A stretch of DNA of 64,000 nucleotides, taken from contig JAUKTV010000010.1 in assembly GCA_030549205.1 (NCBI GenBank), forward strand, positions 372,001 to 436,000, given 5' to 3'. Below, piece after piece: positions 53,777 through 63,080 of this stretch (positions within the stretch are counted from its first letter, which is position 1; each line of letters starts with the position of its first letter). Both the position numbers and the translations under genes were made by a program. The DNA is from Apiosordaria backusii (Eukaryota > Ascomycota > Sordariomycetes > Sordariales > Lasiosphaeriaceae). The notes under the pieces were generated by a model, which ran no database searches, was not told where the DNA came from, and saw only the letters and a program-made list of their open reading frames with translations.

Positions 53777-54991
53777 ATGGATCCATTCTCAATCAGCGTC
53801 GGCTGTGTCGCCCTGCTCGAAATCGCCACAAAAACCATTAAACAGCTTTCAGAGCTGAGCAAGCGATACCGCGACGCACGTGTTGAGTTGCTCAGAGTCA
53901 TATGCCAACTTCAAAGCTTGCAGCACATTCTGGAGCTCATAAGACATGATGAGGCAAAGCAGCCCACCGCCTCAGACTCAAATGACCATCTCATCATGGA
54001 CCAAGTCAATGTCTGTATGGATATTGTTGAGGAGCTTCAGACTGTAATCTTGGACATCAATGACTCACGCTTGAAATGGGCTATCACTGGCAAAACCGCG
54101 GTGGGAAGTATTTACAAGCAATTGCAAACGGCTACTGAGCAGCTTGAGCTCATACTGGGAGTGCACTCTTTGTCAGTCCATATCTGGTACCTCTGGTGGC
54201 AATCTGTTTTTGTTGCTAACGGCTGTGGTAGAGCTCTCACCAAGGATATTAGGAACAATACAAACGACCTTCTCAACGGCCAGGAACATATTGGCAGTCA
54301 GATCCGACGACTTTCCGAGCATATGGGGCTGAAAGATAACGTCGGGCCCCGAAGATGTTCTATTCCGGGCTCTTTGCCGTCCTGGTCAAGGGCCTCGCAA
54401 GGTGTTTACGTTGAGAATACTGCCGAGCAGGGCGATCCAGCTACCGAAATGATCACCACCATTGATGAACCTACCATCGATCACGGCAGCTACCCCAAGC
54501 ACTATCTTGATGACTCAACACCAAGTGATGATCCGCCTTCACGAACCAATAGCAGCCACTGGAGCGGCCCAACTGCATACTCTCCACCCTCTACACCTGC
54601 CGTGAGAGTCGAAGAGATCACTTACTTCCTGCCGTCATCATCTCATAGCCTGCCAGCCGTAGCAACACCATGGCTGGATTACCAGCACCCAACCTCCCCA
54701 ATTCTGGACATCTCACAAGAACATTTAGACACCACACTCTGGAATGCACCACTACAGTATTTCACTTCAGCCGTGGTCCCGGAGCCACTGGGATCCGCAC
54801 TTTTAGATGGTATCACCATCGAACACGTCGAGATCACCACTCCACCGTCAAAAGAAGATGTTATCCGCAAGCAATTTAAACAAGCTACTTGGGCGCTAGC
54901 TAAGAAGCAGAAAGTGAACTCGATTGCAGAGAACTTCAAAGAGATGGTTAGGGCTGCGAGTTTGAAGGTTACAGCGTCTGTGACTGCTTAA
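53777..54991 (+). CDS. Stand-alone fungal STAND-type N-terminal domain protein, 384 aa
   Basis: Exon 1 is 53777-54171, intron 54172-54231 (GTCAGT, branch GCTAAC, acceptor GGTAG, 60 nt, stop-free and a multiple of three), exon 2 54232-54991. Splicing restores a smooth helix, LELILGVHSLALTKDIRNN. The N terminus MDPFSISVGCVALLEIATKTIKQLSELSKRYRDA is the helical domain found at the front of many fungal STAND/NLR-like and ankyrin proteins (Fungal_N type). Here it is followed only by ~170 residues of Ser/Pro/Thr-rich disordered sequence and a short basic helix near the end (FKQATWALAKKQKVNSIAEN). There is no NACHT/NB-ARC and no repeat domain. It could act as an adaptor for full-length receptors, or be a receptor remnant. 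Confidence 0.75.
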   Translation: MDPFSISVGCVALLEIATKTIKQLSELSKRYRDARVELLRVICQLQSLQHILELIRHDEAKQPTASDSNDHLIMDQVNVCMDIVEELQTVILDINDSRLKWAITGKTAVGSIYKQLQTATEQLELILGVHSLSVHIWYLWWQSVFVANGCGRALTKDIRNNTNDLLNGQEHIGSQIRRLSEHMGLKDNVGPRRCSIPGSLPSWSRASQGVYVENTAEQGDPATEMITTIDEPTIDHGSYPKHYLDDSTPSDDPPSRTNSSHWSGPTAYSPPSTPAVRVEEITYFLPSSSHSLPAVATPWLDYQHPTSPILDISQEHLDTTLWNAPLQYFTSAVVPEPLGSALLDGITIEHVEITTPPSKEDVIRKQFKQATWALAKKQKVNSIAENFKEMVRAASLKVTASVTA

Positions 54992-55301
54992 CTGCGACGT
55001 TGAGATCTACTCATTCCAAGTTTGTAACAGGTGGATGATGTGTATAGACGACGGAGTGCTCTCCGAGATGCAAAGGTCGCGAACATGTGAACCTCATTAC
55101 CATAGCAAAGAGAACTGTCAATATGCAGCGATGGAGATAATGAAAGGCCCGAACGCCTGCTCTTCGATGATCAGATATTTCCTAGACTCCGGCGAACCCT
55201 GATGCTGATCTTCCAGCCCTTTGAGCCCAGTTCTTTGCCCTTCTAACGCCAAAACCCTCCTTTTCCATTCCAAAAATGACTTCAACCCAAAAAAAGTTCT
55301 C
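54992..55301. other. Intergenic (convergent)
   Basis: 310 bp between converging 3' ends; nothing recognised. Confidence 0.5.
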
Positions 55302-55814
55302 CTACATCCAATACCCATCCTTCCACAACTCCTTCCTATACCCCTCCGTCAACCTCTCATCCTCACCATAAACCTCCTGCCACCCCACAAACCCCTTGTC
55401 CAGCACATACACTTTTTGATCCACAACCGGCTTCTTCTTCTTCTTCTCCTCCTCCTCGTCTCCTTCTTGTTGTTCTTGTTGTTCTTGTTGCTGCCGTTGA
55501 TCAAGCTTTGCCAACCTTTCCTTCTCCCTCAGATACCTCAGCGCAGCGGTAGGTCCCCTCTGCTGCGACAGCGCGCAGTGGAAGACAACCGTTTCCTTGT
55601 CTTCGAGCTTGCGGACCAGAGTGGGAAGGGTGGCGTCGAGGGTCTGGGAGGGGAAGTTGAGGGCGCCGCGGATGTGGCCTCCTATGTAGTCGTCGTCGCG
55701 GACGTCGATGATGGCTATTGAGGAGGGGTTGGAAGAAGAGTCGAGGAGGAGCGCGGAGAGGGTTGTGGCGGGGAGGCGTTGGAGGGAGGCTATTGTTGGC
55801 ATTTTTGGGGGCAT
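55302..55814 (-). CDS. Cdc25-like/rhodanese-domain protein phosphatase or arsenate reductase, 170 aa
   Basis: Single exon, ATG at 55814 (MPPKMPTIAS; second ATG at 55802). One rhodanese fold: IAIIDVRDDDYIGGHIRGALNFPSQ and the active-site loop VFHCALSQQRGP, which fits HCX5R of Cdc25 phosphatases and Acr2-type arsenate reductases (such as S. pombe Ibp1 and yeast Arr2). The fold closes with VYVLDKGFVGWQEVYG. A low-complexity Gln/Glu/Lys insert (QQQEQQEQQEGDEEEEKKKK) interrupts the second half. It is longer than the ~130-150 residues usual for the family because of this insert. Probably cytosolic or nuclear. Whether it acts on phosphoprotein or arsenate cannot be decided. Confidence 0.87.
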   Translation of the reverse strand: MPPKMPTIASLQRLPATTLSALLLDSSSNPSSIAIIDVRDDDYIGGHIRGALNFPSQTLDATLPTLVRKLEDKETVVFHCALSQQRGPTAALRYLREKERLAKLDQRQQQEQQEQQEGDEEEEKKKKKPVVDQKVYVLDKGFVGWQEVYGEDERLTEGYRKELWKDGYWM

Positions 55815-56876
55815 TTGTTCTTTCTTGAGGGGTTGTGATGTGGGAATAGCTTCGTTTTTGGCACAAAGGTGGTTGTTGGGTTTGGAGAAAGTGAACCTTG
55901 ATGGCGGGATGTGGGGTGCGTTGGAGGTCTGGAATGTTCGCTACCTGTAACGTGGGGGTTGCGGGGCAGCTTTTGGCAGGGCTGGCAGAGTGGTTGTTGA
56001 CAGCTGGCAAAGATTGAGGTGTTATTGGTGGGTTGACAAGGGTTGAATCAACATCAAACTGCACATCAACCATCAACAAACTTTAATTCAACTTCGGGGC
56101 TTTTTCTACGGCGGAAACTCTTGGTTTTGGAGGCGGGATGGAATCTCCTCGATCTGCAAGGGAGCGACTCGAAATTTTCTTGTTTTTCACTTTTGCGGCA
56201 AATGATCAATCCGAGTTTCGAGCGTGGAGAACGGAGGGCGACTTGACGCAGTCAGTTTCAAGTGAGGCGGCGTGGGAGGAGGACTGACTCGAGCGGTTTG
56301 TGACTTTCTATAGCAACTGCCCGAAGTTGAAGGGATGATTGTTGGCATGTTGACAGATTTATTTTATCTAATCTCAAGATATTGAAAATACAGATAGCTT
56401 GCCAGTAATGACGGCCATTCATCATGCACGACTGCTCCTGTGTCGGAAGGGTCACGCAGCGGGCCCAGTCTGATGACTTCCGTCATCTGAAGTTCATGAC
56501 AGGGGCCGACGTACCACCGCCCACTTCCTCAACCCCCCCATGGTTTCCAAGCCGTTTCCGGTCCACCGCCGGAGGCAAAAGTAAACATGGAATGCCCAAT
56601 GATCCCCTACCGTCTCTTAGTGTTGCGGCGAAAACACATCAACGGCCGACCAGACATCCAGGCAAGTGCTTGGCTTGAGGTGTGATGACCGTGTCGAGTG
56701 GCCCGATTCTCTAGTATTTTTTCCATTCAGCATGGTTTGGGGGACACTTGACGTCGTTAGCTGAATGTAGGGCTTTCCATCTGGGTTCGCGTTGATCTAG
56801 TCTACCCAAGTGCTGGCTGTTCTGCGAGTGAGATGCCGTCAATGGCGTCTCGGTCCTTCAGCATCTGGGTCTCAAT
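55815..56876. other. Divergent intergenic region
   Basis: 1.06 kb upstream of both the Cdc25-like gene and the second type I surface protein gene. No gene recognised. Confidence 0.45.
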
Positions 56877-58433
56877 ATGGCAAGGCAGAGAAGGCCGCCA
56901 GATATGTTGCTTGGGCTGTTCATCTGCTCAATAGCATTTCTTTGCAATGGCGCCGCCACTCGAATCTCATCTTCATCCGACCAAAAACGTGTTTCGCAAC
57001 AACTTCGACCACAGACCGTCATCCTTAAACACCAAGATGCCGACGCTCAGGTCAACTACATGTCAATGACAACAACCACGACACCACCAACACCCACGAA
57101 ACCCTCCCAACAGATCATATCAACAACCTGGACAACCCGCACCATCACCGTCACCACAAGCGCGAGCCTTCATGACCGCGACGTTATCGAAATCGCCGGG
57201 CTTTTCGAGTCCATAGATTCTCTCCAACAATCTCTTGCCTCGGCCACTGCCAGCGCAGTCTCGCTCTCCCAACAGTTTGTAATTTCGATAGATAAGTTGC
57301 AATACTCGACGCAATATCTTGCGGTATCAGCCTCTAGTGCGCTGTTGGTTGCAGAAGCATCAGCCTCAAGTGCGCTGGCGGCTGTTGAGGCTTCTGCTGC
57401 CATCGCGCTCTCTGCCGTGAAAGAGTCAGCTGCCAGCAGTATAAGCGAGGCTCTGGCACGCGCGACCTCCACAATTCCACGGACGAACAATGATACCTAT
57501 CGAGTAAGTCTTCACCATCTAGCCTGGTGTTTTGTGATAAAGCTAACGAACCCTCAGATGCAAGTGGACAATGGAGACAAGTCTAGTGTCTCGCCCGCCA
57601 TTGTTGGCATCGCCGTTGCGGCATCGGTCGTTGGCTCATCACTGATATCTTTGCTCGCGTTCTTTTTGTTTATGCGACGCCGCAAAGCTAAGCAACGTGA
57701 GCAGGAAGAAGAAAATGAAGTGAATGCTGCTCTTGACCGAGCCATTGTTTCCTACATTGTGAAAGAGCTACCACCAAGTGATCAAGGCTCAGGGGGCCAA
57801 CAAACTACGCAACAGCAGTCTGAGTATGAAGTCATCAGGGAGGACGATGAAGCAAGGCCTACTTTCGAGGATAGCCCAACCAACCCGACAGAACTGCATT
57901 ATGTGGAAGAGTTACCCCCAACACCACCCTCGCCACAATCAGGAGATATACCAATACAGACGGTGCCGCAGCCAATGGCGCAACCACCGCTCATACACCC
58001 GACGCTAGAAACGATAACGGAAACCCTACCACGGCCGAGGTCACAAAAACTAACAAAACCACCACCAGCTCGCATGAGGTCTTATTCCCAAACGACTCCT
58101 TCGTCACGAATAATGGAGGGGTATTTTGGCCACCACCAGCACTCGGCATCCGATGTATCCAACGGGTCGACATGGTATCCACCTAGCACGACGCCCTCCT
58201 CCATTGGTCTTAACAGGGCGTTTAGTCGGCGCACCGCCTCTTCCCACTTTCTGGACAGCGCCGATCAGGTCTATGGCGATATTCTCACGAGTCCAATGGA
58301 GAGAAACCCTCTTGAGGTACCGTTTCAGACACCCCCGACGAGGCCGGTCACTACACTTCCGCAGCCCAGAACAGATGAGGGAAAGAGGGAGGACGCTGGG
58401 TGGCCTTTGCCGGTGAAGGAATCCTGGATGTGA
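56877..58433 (+). CDS. Type I surface membrane protein, Ala/Ser-rich ectodomain, 500 aa
   Basis: ATG at 56877 or, giving a cleaner signal peptide, 56904 (MLLGLFICSIAFLCNGAA). Exon 1 is 56877-57503, intron 57504-57557 (GTAAGT, branch GCTAAC, acceptor CTCAG, 54 nt), exon 2 57558-58433. The intron is in frame and stop-free, so retention would add 18 residues just before the membrane helix. The ectodomain has a Thr-rich stretch, then an Ala/Ser helical region (SIDSLQQSLASATASAVSLS, VEASAAIALSAVKESAASS) that looks coiled or helical-repeat. One membrane helix follows (IVGIAVAASVVGSSLISLLA) with a basic stop (RRRKAKQR), then a ~230-residue Pro/Ser-rich cytoplasmic tail. It has the same plan as the gene at 42645, without sequence similarity I can see. 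Function unknown; sensor-like. Confidence 0.78.
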   Translation: MARQRRPPDMLLGLFICSIAFLCNGAATRISSSSDQKRVSQQLRPQTVILKHQDADAQVNYMSMTTTTTPPTPTKPSQQIISTTWTTRTITVTTSASLHDRDVIEIAGLFESIDSLQQSLASATASAVSLSQQFVISIDKLQYSTQYLAVSASSALLVAEASASSALAAVEASAAIALSAVKESAASSISEALARATSTIPRTNNDTYRVSLHHLAWCFVIKLTNPQMQVDNGDKSSVSPAIVGIAVAASVVGSSLISLLAFFLFMRRRKAKQREQEEENEVNAALDRAIVSYIVKELPPSDQGSGGQQTTQQQSEYEVIREDDEARPTFEDSPTNPTELHYVEELPPTPPSPQSGDIPIQTVPQPMAQPPLIHPTLETITETLPRPRSQKLTKPPPARMRSYSQTTPSSRIMEGYFGHHQHSASDVSNGSTWYPPSTTPSSIGLNRAFSRRTASSHFLDSADQVYGDILTSPMERNPLEVPFQTPPTRPVTTLPQPRTDEGKREDAGWPLPVKESWM

Positions 58434-58868
58434 GACTGGCTTCAACGGAAAACAATTTGTTTCGGGCGCTGGAGTTTGGGAGTTGTGGAGAAAATACCTG
58501 TATCCGTATTCGGCACATGTACAATATTTGGAAATTATACGCCCAGTATCAGGAACATCTTTCTCCTGCCTGTGATTCACACACTGTTTGGATATAACCT
58601 GGTTGTCATACTATGCTCACCCGGCTCGGTATGTCAACCCACAGGAGGCCGTGGGGAGCGGGCAATGAGTGAATTGGATTGATGGTGAGCTCTTTAAATC
58701 TAAGGAAGTACGAAAACTGAACAAACCGAAGCGCAGGTATAAGCAATAAACAGCGAAAACAAATTCCCTGAACCAGGCACCTGACAAAGACATAACACCC
58801 GACACACTCGCACAGCCCGACCACTTCGCCAACAGCAACTAAATCACTCCAATTTTTCCAACAGCGAT
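58434..58868. other. Intergenic (convergent)
   Basis: 435 bp between converging genes; nothing recognised. Confidence 0.5.
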
Positions 58869-59558
58869 TCAATAGTCTTTCGCATGCGAAGAAGCATCGG
58901 TTCTTTCTCCGGAGGACCGTACGGCGCCGGGGGGGCACGCCCGGACCTCCTCCTCCGACCGATACTCATACACGGGGGAGTCTTTCTCCGCATCCCATAT
59001 CACGAGCTCGAAGTAGCCCTCCTCTTCACTTCTGAGGATCCTGGCCTTGACCCTACCGGCAAGCTCCATATGTCGAGTACATATGATGATGGCGTTGAAA
59101 GGAACAGGGAGTTTTCCTCTTCTTGTTCCTCCCGCAGCTTCAGGTTGACTTTTGACAAGTTTGTGTCCCCGGATACTGACATTCTGTTCAAAGCGGACGT
59201 TCGGTGTCGGTCTCATATTCCGAATCAAGGCTTCCATCACTGCGCGTCTCCGCACGAATTCTTCTTCAATGTGGGCATCGTCGAAGGGGAAGACGTCGTA
59301 TTTCCCCCAGCGGACCAGGTGCGTTTCGGGATAGGCGGGTCGGGGCATGAAAGGTGGGAGCAGGCGGAGAATGCTCTGTTCGGGGAGTGGATTGGGGTTG
59401 GGGGCGTGAGGTGGGAGCTGGTCTGGATTGTGTGCCTTGGGCTTGCCGCTGGGGGTGTGAAAGTCGGGCTGCTTGGGAGTTTGAGCCTTCTCAGAAGTAG
59501 GAGACTGGTCGGTAGTGGCTCGAGTGGGAGAGGGATTAGTGATGGGAAAGAGATCCAT
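58869..59558 (-). CDS. Uncharacterised fungal protein, 229 aa
   Basis: ATG at 59558 (MDLFPITNPS). The first ~70 residues are Pro/Thr/Ser-rich. The remainder looks like a folded domain: LVRWGKYDVFPFDDAHIEEEFVRRRAVMEALIRNM, NVRFEQNVSIRGHKLVK, LPVPFNAIIICTRHMELAGRVKARI and GYFELVIWDAEKDSPVYEYR. I do not recognise the family. There is no signal peptide or membrane helix. An ATG in another frame at 59662 opens a Pro-rich frame that is probably leader. The opposite strand is also open over most of this gene and is taken as its shadow. Confidence 0.65.
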   Translation of the reverse strand: MDLFPITNPSPTRATTDQSPTSEKAQTPKQPDFHTPSGKPKAHNPDQLPPHAPNPNPLPEQSILRLLPPFMPRPAYPETHLVRWGKYDVFPFDDAHIEEEFVRRRAVMEALIRNMRPTPNVRFEQNVSIRGHKLVKSQPEAAGGTRRGKLPVPFNAIIICTRHMELAGRVKARILRSEEEGYFELVIWDAEKDSPVYEYRSEEEVRACPPGAVRSSGERTDASSHAKDY

Positions 59559-61113
59559 GTAGGCAGGGGGCTGTCGTTTGAAGCCTGGGGGAGGTCACTG
59601 TTGGTAGAGGGCTCGGTAGAGGGCTCGGTCTCGGTAGCCTCAGGGAGTTTCTGAGAAGTCATTTTGGTGGTATTCAGGTTTGATAGCTCTATCCACTGTC
59701 GATGGAAATCTTGGTGTTGATGACAGGGAAGCTGGGGCTTTAAGGCTTAGGAGGAGCAGTCTCTGAAGAGGAGGGAGCTTGAGCCATGGAGTCTGTGGTG
59801 TGTACAATTTTGGAAACGAGTTTCACTTCTTGGGATCGTCCTCCCAGGGGGTGGCTTTCTCTCTGTGTGCGGCATTACCAGCATGGGATGGAAAAGAGGT
59901 GCTGCCCACTGTTGAACTCCAGACAATTTATCACCTCACATTTGTATACAGGTAAGGACTTGCGGCATCAAAGAACCCACGCAAGGTAGAGTTCATATTC
60001 TTGAAACATTCTTTATATCACGAGCCTTCTTACTAGAAAAACATGACCAGCATCAAATGCGAGCCGCTACTGAGTTCGGACGGGCAACAACAATAAATCT
60101 CCGAGGCACTTCTCACACTCGCATTTCTCAAGGCTCATCATCATGGACTAACATGTTCACCACCTGTCCTTGAATGCGAGAGTAGGCAGGCCTAAGGTGT
60201 AATCGCCTTGTGTCCTGGAAAGGCATCAATTGAGCGTTGCAGACCTATCAGGTCCAAGGCTTGAATGTCGTGTGCCTCTTTCTTCTTTCTCGAGTAGGAC
60301 GTACAGAATATTAGCTCAAATGCGGCCGTTGGCTAGAATAAACTGTACGCTGCCAACGATGATAAGTGGGCCTTGATTGGCCATTTTCGTTTGGTGGGGT
60401 AACTGTAGGAGAATATCTGTAGGGAGCTACCGTTGTGGAACGGAGTCAAACGGAAGACTTGAAAGAAAGACTCTCATTACTGCAAGACTCGTAATTGATA
60501 ATTGACCGGAATCACTCGGCAGCGTAATTTCAAAGAAACCAAGGCGTCCCTGCATGTTCCAGCGTCTTCTCGATAAGTAGCCTACGTCCAAGCTCCACGT
60601 GAAGCTAGGATGCCAAGTTTCCAGTCAGCTGGGAGCTTCCGGTGATGACGACAATCTGGTGACAACCATGGATGGTGCAGACTCTTCTTAACTTTCTGCT
60701 CCAACCCAAACTGAGCGCACCTTTTATTTTTTTATTTTTGATTCATTAAATCTAACTCATTGATACCCGATTCAATCCCTCTCCCAACTACTTCTGAGAG
60801 ATCAGCAACTGGTTCTCGAGGTTCCAACGCTGTCCCCCGCCATCCATCAAAGCAACGTCAGACCCCTGCAGCTGAGCAAGAGCATCAGTGACGCACGTCC
60901 CACTGAAACCTCCGCTGTGAGCACTCACAAAGCAGCCATCGGAAAGCACCACCTTTTTTCGACGACGTACGAAACAACTCCACCAGCCGCCTCCCAGTCC
61001 CAGCTACCAGCTCAACAGCACCAACGCCCACAGCCCACAGCTCCAACCAACGAACGCGCGACCGCTCTCCCTCTCGACACAAGCAGTTTTACCTTCATCC
61101 CTAGACCGTCACG
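59559..61113. other. Intergenic, 1.55 kb divergent region
   Basis: Upstream of both the uncharacterised gene and the TMEM33-like gene. The last ~200 bases before 61114 are A/C-rich leader-like sequence. T-rich tracts (ATTTTTTTATTTTTG) lie near 60725. No gene recognised. Confidence 0.45.
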
Positions 61114-62262
61114 ATGGCTCCCCCGCCGCCGGCCGACATGCCTCTTCCCCAGAGGCTGCAAAAACTGGCTTCGACCTTGCAGTGTACGTGTGCATTTCTT
61201 CCCGATTGCTCTCGCCGCTTCTGTCTCGGCTCTGCCGCCGGCCGCTCGCTGCATAGCTTCAAAGGTCTTTGCTAACCTCTCCATGTCATATAGTCGCTTG
61301 GTTTGCTGGGTACGTTTAGTCTGCCCTTACCCGATGCCGACGCAGATGCTGCCACGCTGTGAAATGACAAACATTGAGCACGGAGCTGGCGACGGAAAAC
61401 TTGAAGATGAAACTGACCTTCTTTGCGCACAGTCACGCCGTCCTTATCCTCTGCATAACCCGATATGCCTTGTCATGGCTACGATTTAACTACTATGGCG
61501 GCATGGCTCAGTTCTGCTACCGGTTTGCCTTCATTGCCGCGGCTAGCACATACGGCATCGTGGTTTACAAGACATGGCGGGCTCGCCAAAAGACGGGCGC
61601 CAAGCAGCCCGGCGGCCTCTTGGGTTATCTCTCTGATGAGAACGTCCAGTACCTCTGTATGTTGTTTCTGGAACAGCAACAAGGTTGACCTTGCTAACCA
61701 GAGTCTAGTGATGGCTCTCGTCTGGCTCTTTATGCCCCAGTACCCCCTTGCTCTCCTCCCGTATGGCATCTACTCTATCTTCCACGTCGCCACCTACACT
61801 CGTGCCAACGTTATCCCAACCATCGCCCCTCCCCAGAAGCTGGCCCCCGGTGCCGCCGCGTCCCCCAACGGCAAGCCTCAGTATGCGCCCCACCCCATGG
61901 CTGATGCCATCGGCAGCTTTGTCAAGAAGTATTACGACGCCTCCATGTCTGTTGTTGCCAGTCTCGAGATTGGCCTCTGGGCTCGTATTTTCCTGTCTGC
62001 CCTCTTCTTCCAGCGCCGCTCGTGGATCTTGCTGGGTGTTTACACGGCCTTCCTCCGTGCGCGCTTCGCCCAGAGCAGCCACGTCCAGAACTCGTTCTCC
62101 CAACTTGAGGCCCGCATTGACAACCTGATCGGCGCCCAGGGTACTCCTCCCGTGGCTCGCCAGGCTTGGGATGCTGTCAAGGCTGCTGCGAGACAGTTCC
62201 ACGGCGTCACTGATGTAAACAAGTATGTCAACGGCGCTGCTGCCCCCAAGAAGTCGTCTTAA
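61114..62262 (+). CDS. TMEM33/Pom33-family nuclear-pore and ER membrane protein, 287 aa, four exons
   Basis: Exons 61114-61183, 61294-61309 (only 16 nt), 61433-61656 and 61709-62262. Joined, they read PLPQRLQKLASTLQ, FAWFAG and HAVLILCITRYALSWLRFNYYG without a break. In the middle exon, SDENVQYL continues into LMALVWLFMPQYPLALLPYGIYSIFHVATY. The order of helices matches the TMEM33/Pom33 (S. pombe Tts1) family, which shapes ER tubules and helps place new nuclear pores: an N-terminal pair, the VQYLLMALVWL helix, the YPLALLPYGIYSIFH helix and a C-terminal amphipathic part (RIFLSALFFQRRSWILLGVY). The very small exon 2 makes this gene easy to mis-predict. The basic end AAPKKSS is cytosolic. Confidence 0.88.
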
Positions 62263-63080
62263 ATACGCCTACCTTGAGATCGAGTAGCTGAGCCGCACGA
62301 CACGACAACACAAATATACGGCGGTCAACTTTTACTCGAGTCGGGAACGGAGAAGTAGGAAGGATGTTTGATGGATAGGACGCGGAGGGTGAGCGCGTGG
62401 TGAGACATGACTAGGAAATATCGCCATGGTGAAGGGACGAAAGAAACAAAAGAGAGAGCTGGATAAAGTGCTTGTAGGCTGGTAATTGTTGGAGGAGGAG
62501 TAGTGTTTACACTTTTACGTCTCATAGGTTATGGACCCCTTGTTTTTTTGGTATTCTTTTTTTTTCCCTGCTGAGGAGTTTGGCTGGGGAGTTACGCATG
62601 AGACAGGCCAGGACAGGACAAGACGGACAGGATGAGGTTCGAGTGTTGATTTCTTCTTGCGCCCTCTGTATCACGAGTATTTTTGTGTCTTGTAGGTAAG
62701 AGTGTGATACTTTGAATGGTACCCTATGACCGGAGAGCGTGATATCTTGCCTGATCTGAAGTGGTGTGGGAGTGCAACCGTCACAGGTGATCTGGATCCG
62801 ACTGAAGAGCTGATGCCAAGACCAGGTCCCTTTAAACCCCACTTGGCACCAACCATGACGTCGCTGCGCGCGCTGCAGGAGGCAGTGACAAAGCATTGGA
62901 TTTGAGCGCTGTAACATCGTGCCTAGCTGGTCTGGACCCAGCGATTTGGTTGCCTTCTTTTCGAGTTTTTCTCTGTATCAGCATTTCTTGCTTTAGTATC
63001 GCCATTAAACCAGACGCTACAGTTATAACACCACCCAATCTCACACCAAATCAACCACAACCACCCGCACCACCAACAGT
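62263..63080. other. Intergenic
   Basis: 818 bp: 3' flank of the TMEM33-like gene and promoter of the PTEN gene. The final 60 bases are A/C-rich leader. Nothing else seen. Confidence 0.5.

Noticed and set aside
58884..59654. 256-codon plus-strand open frame opposite the uncharacterised gene at 58869-59558
   Set aside because: The minus-strand product has a better start and a more protein-like core; the plus-strand peptide is Gly/Ser/Arg-rich without motifs.
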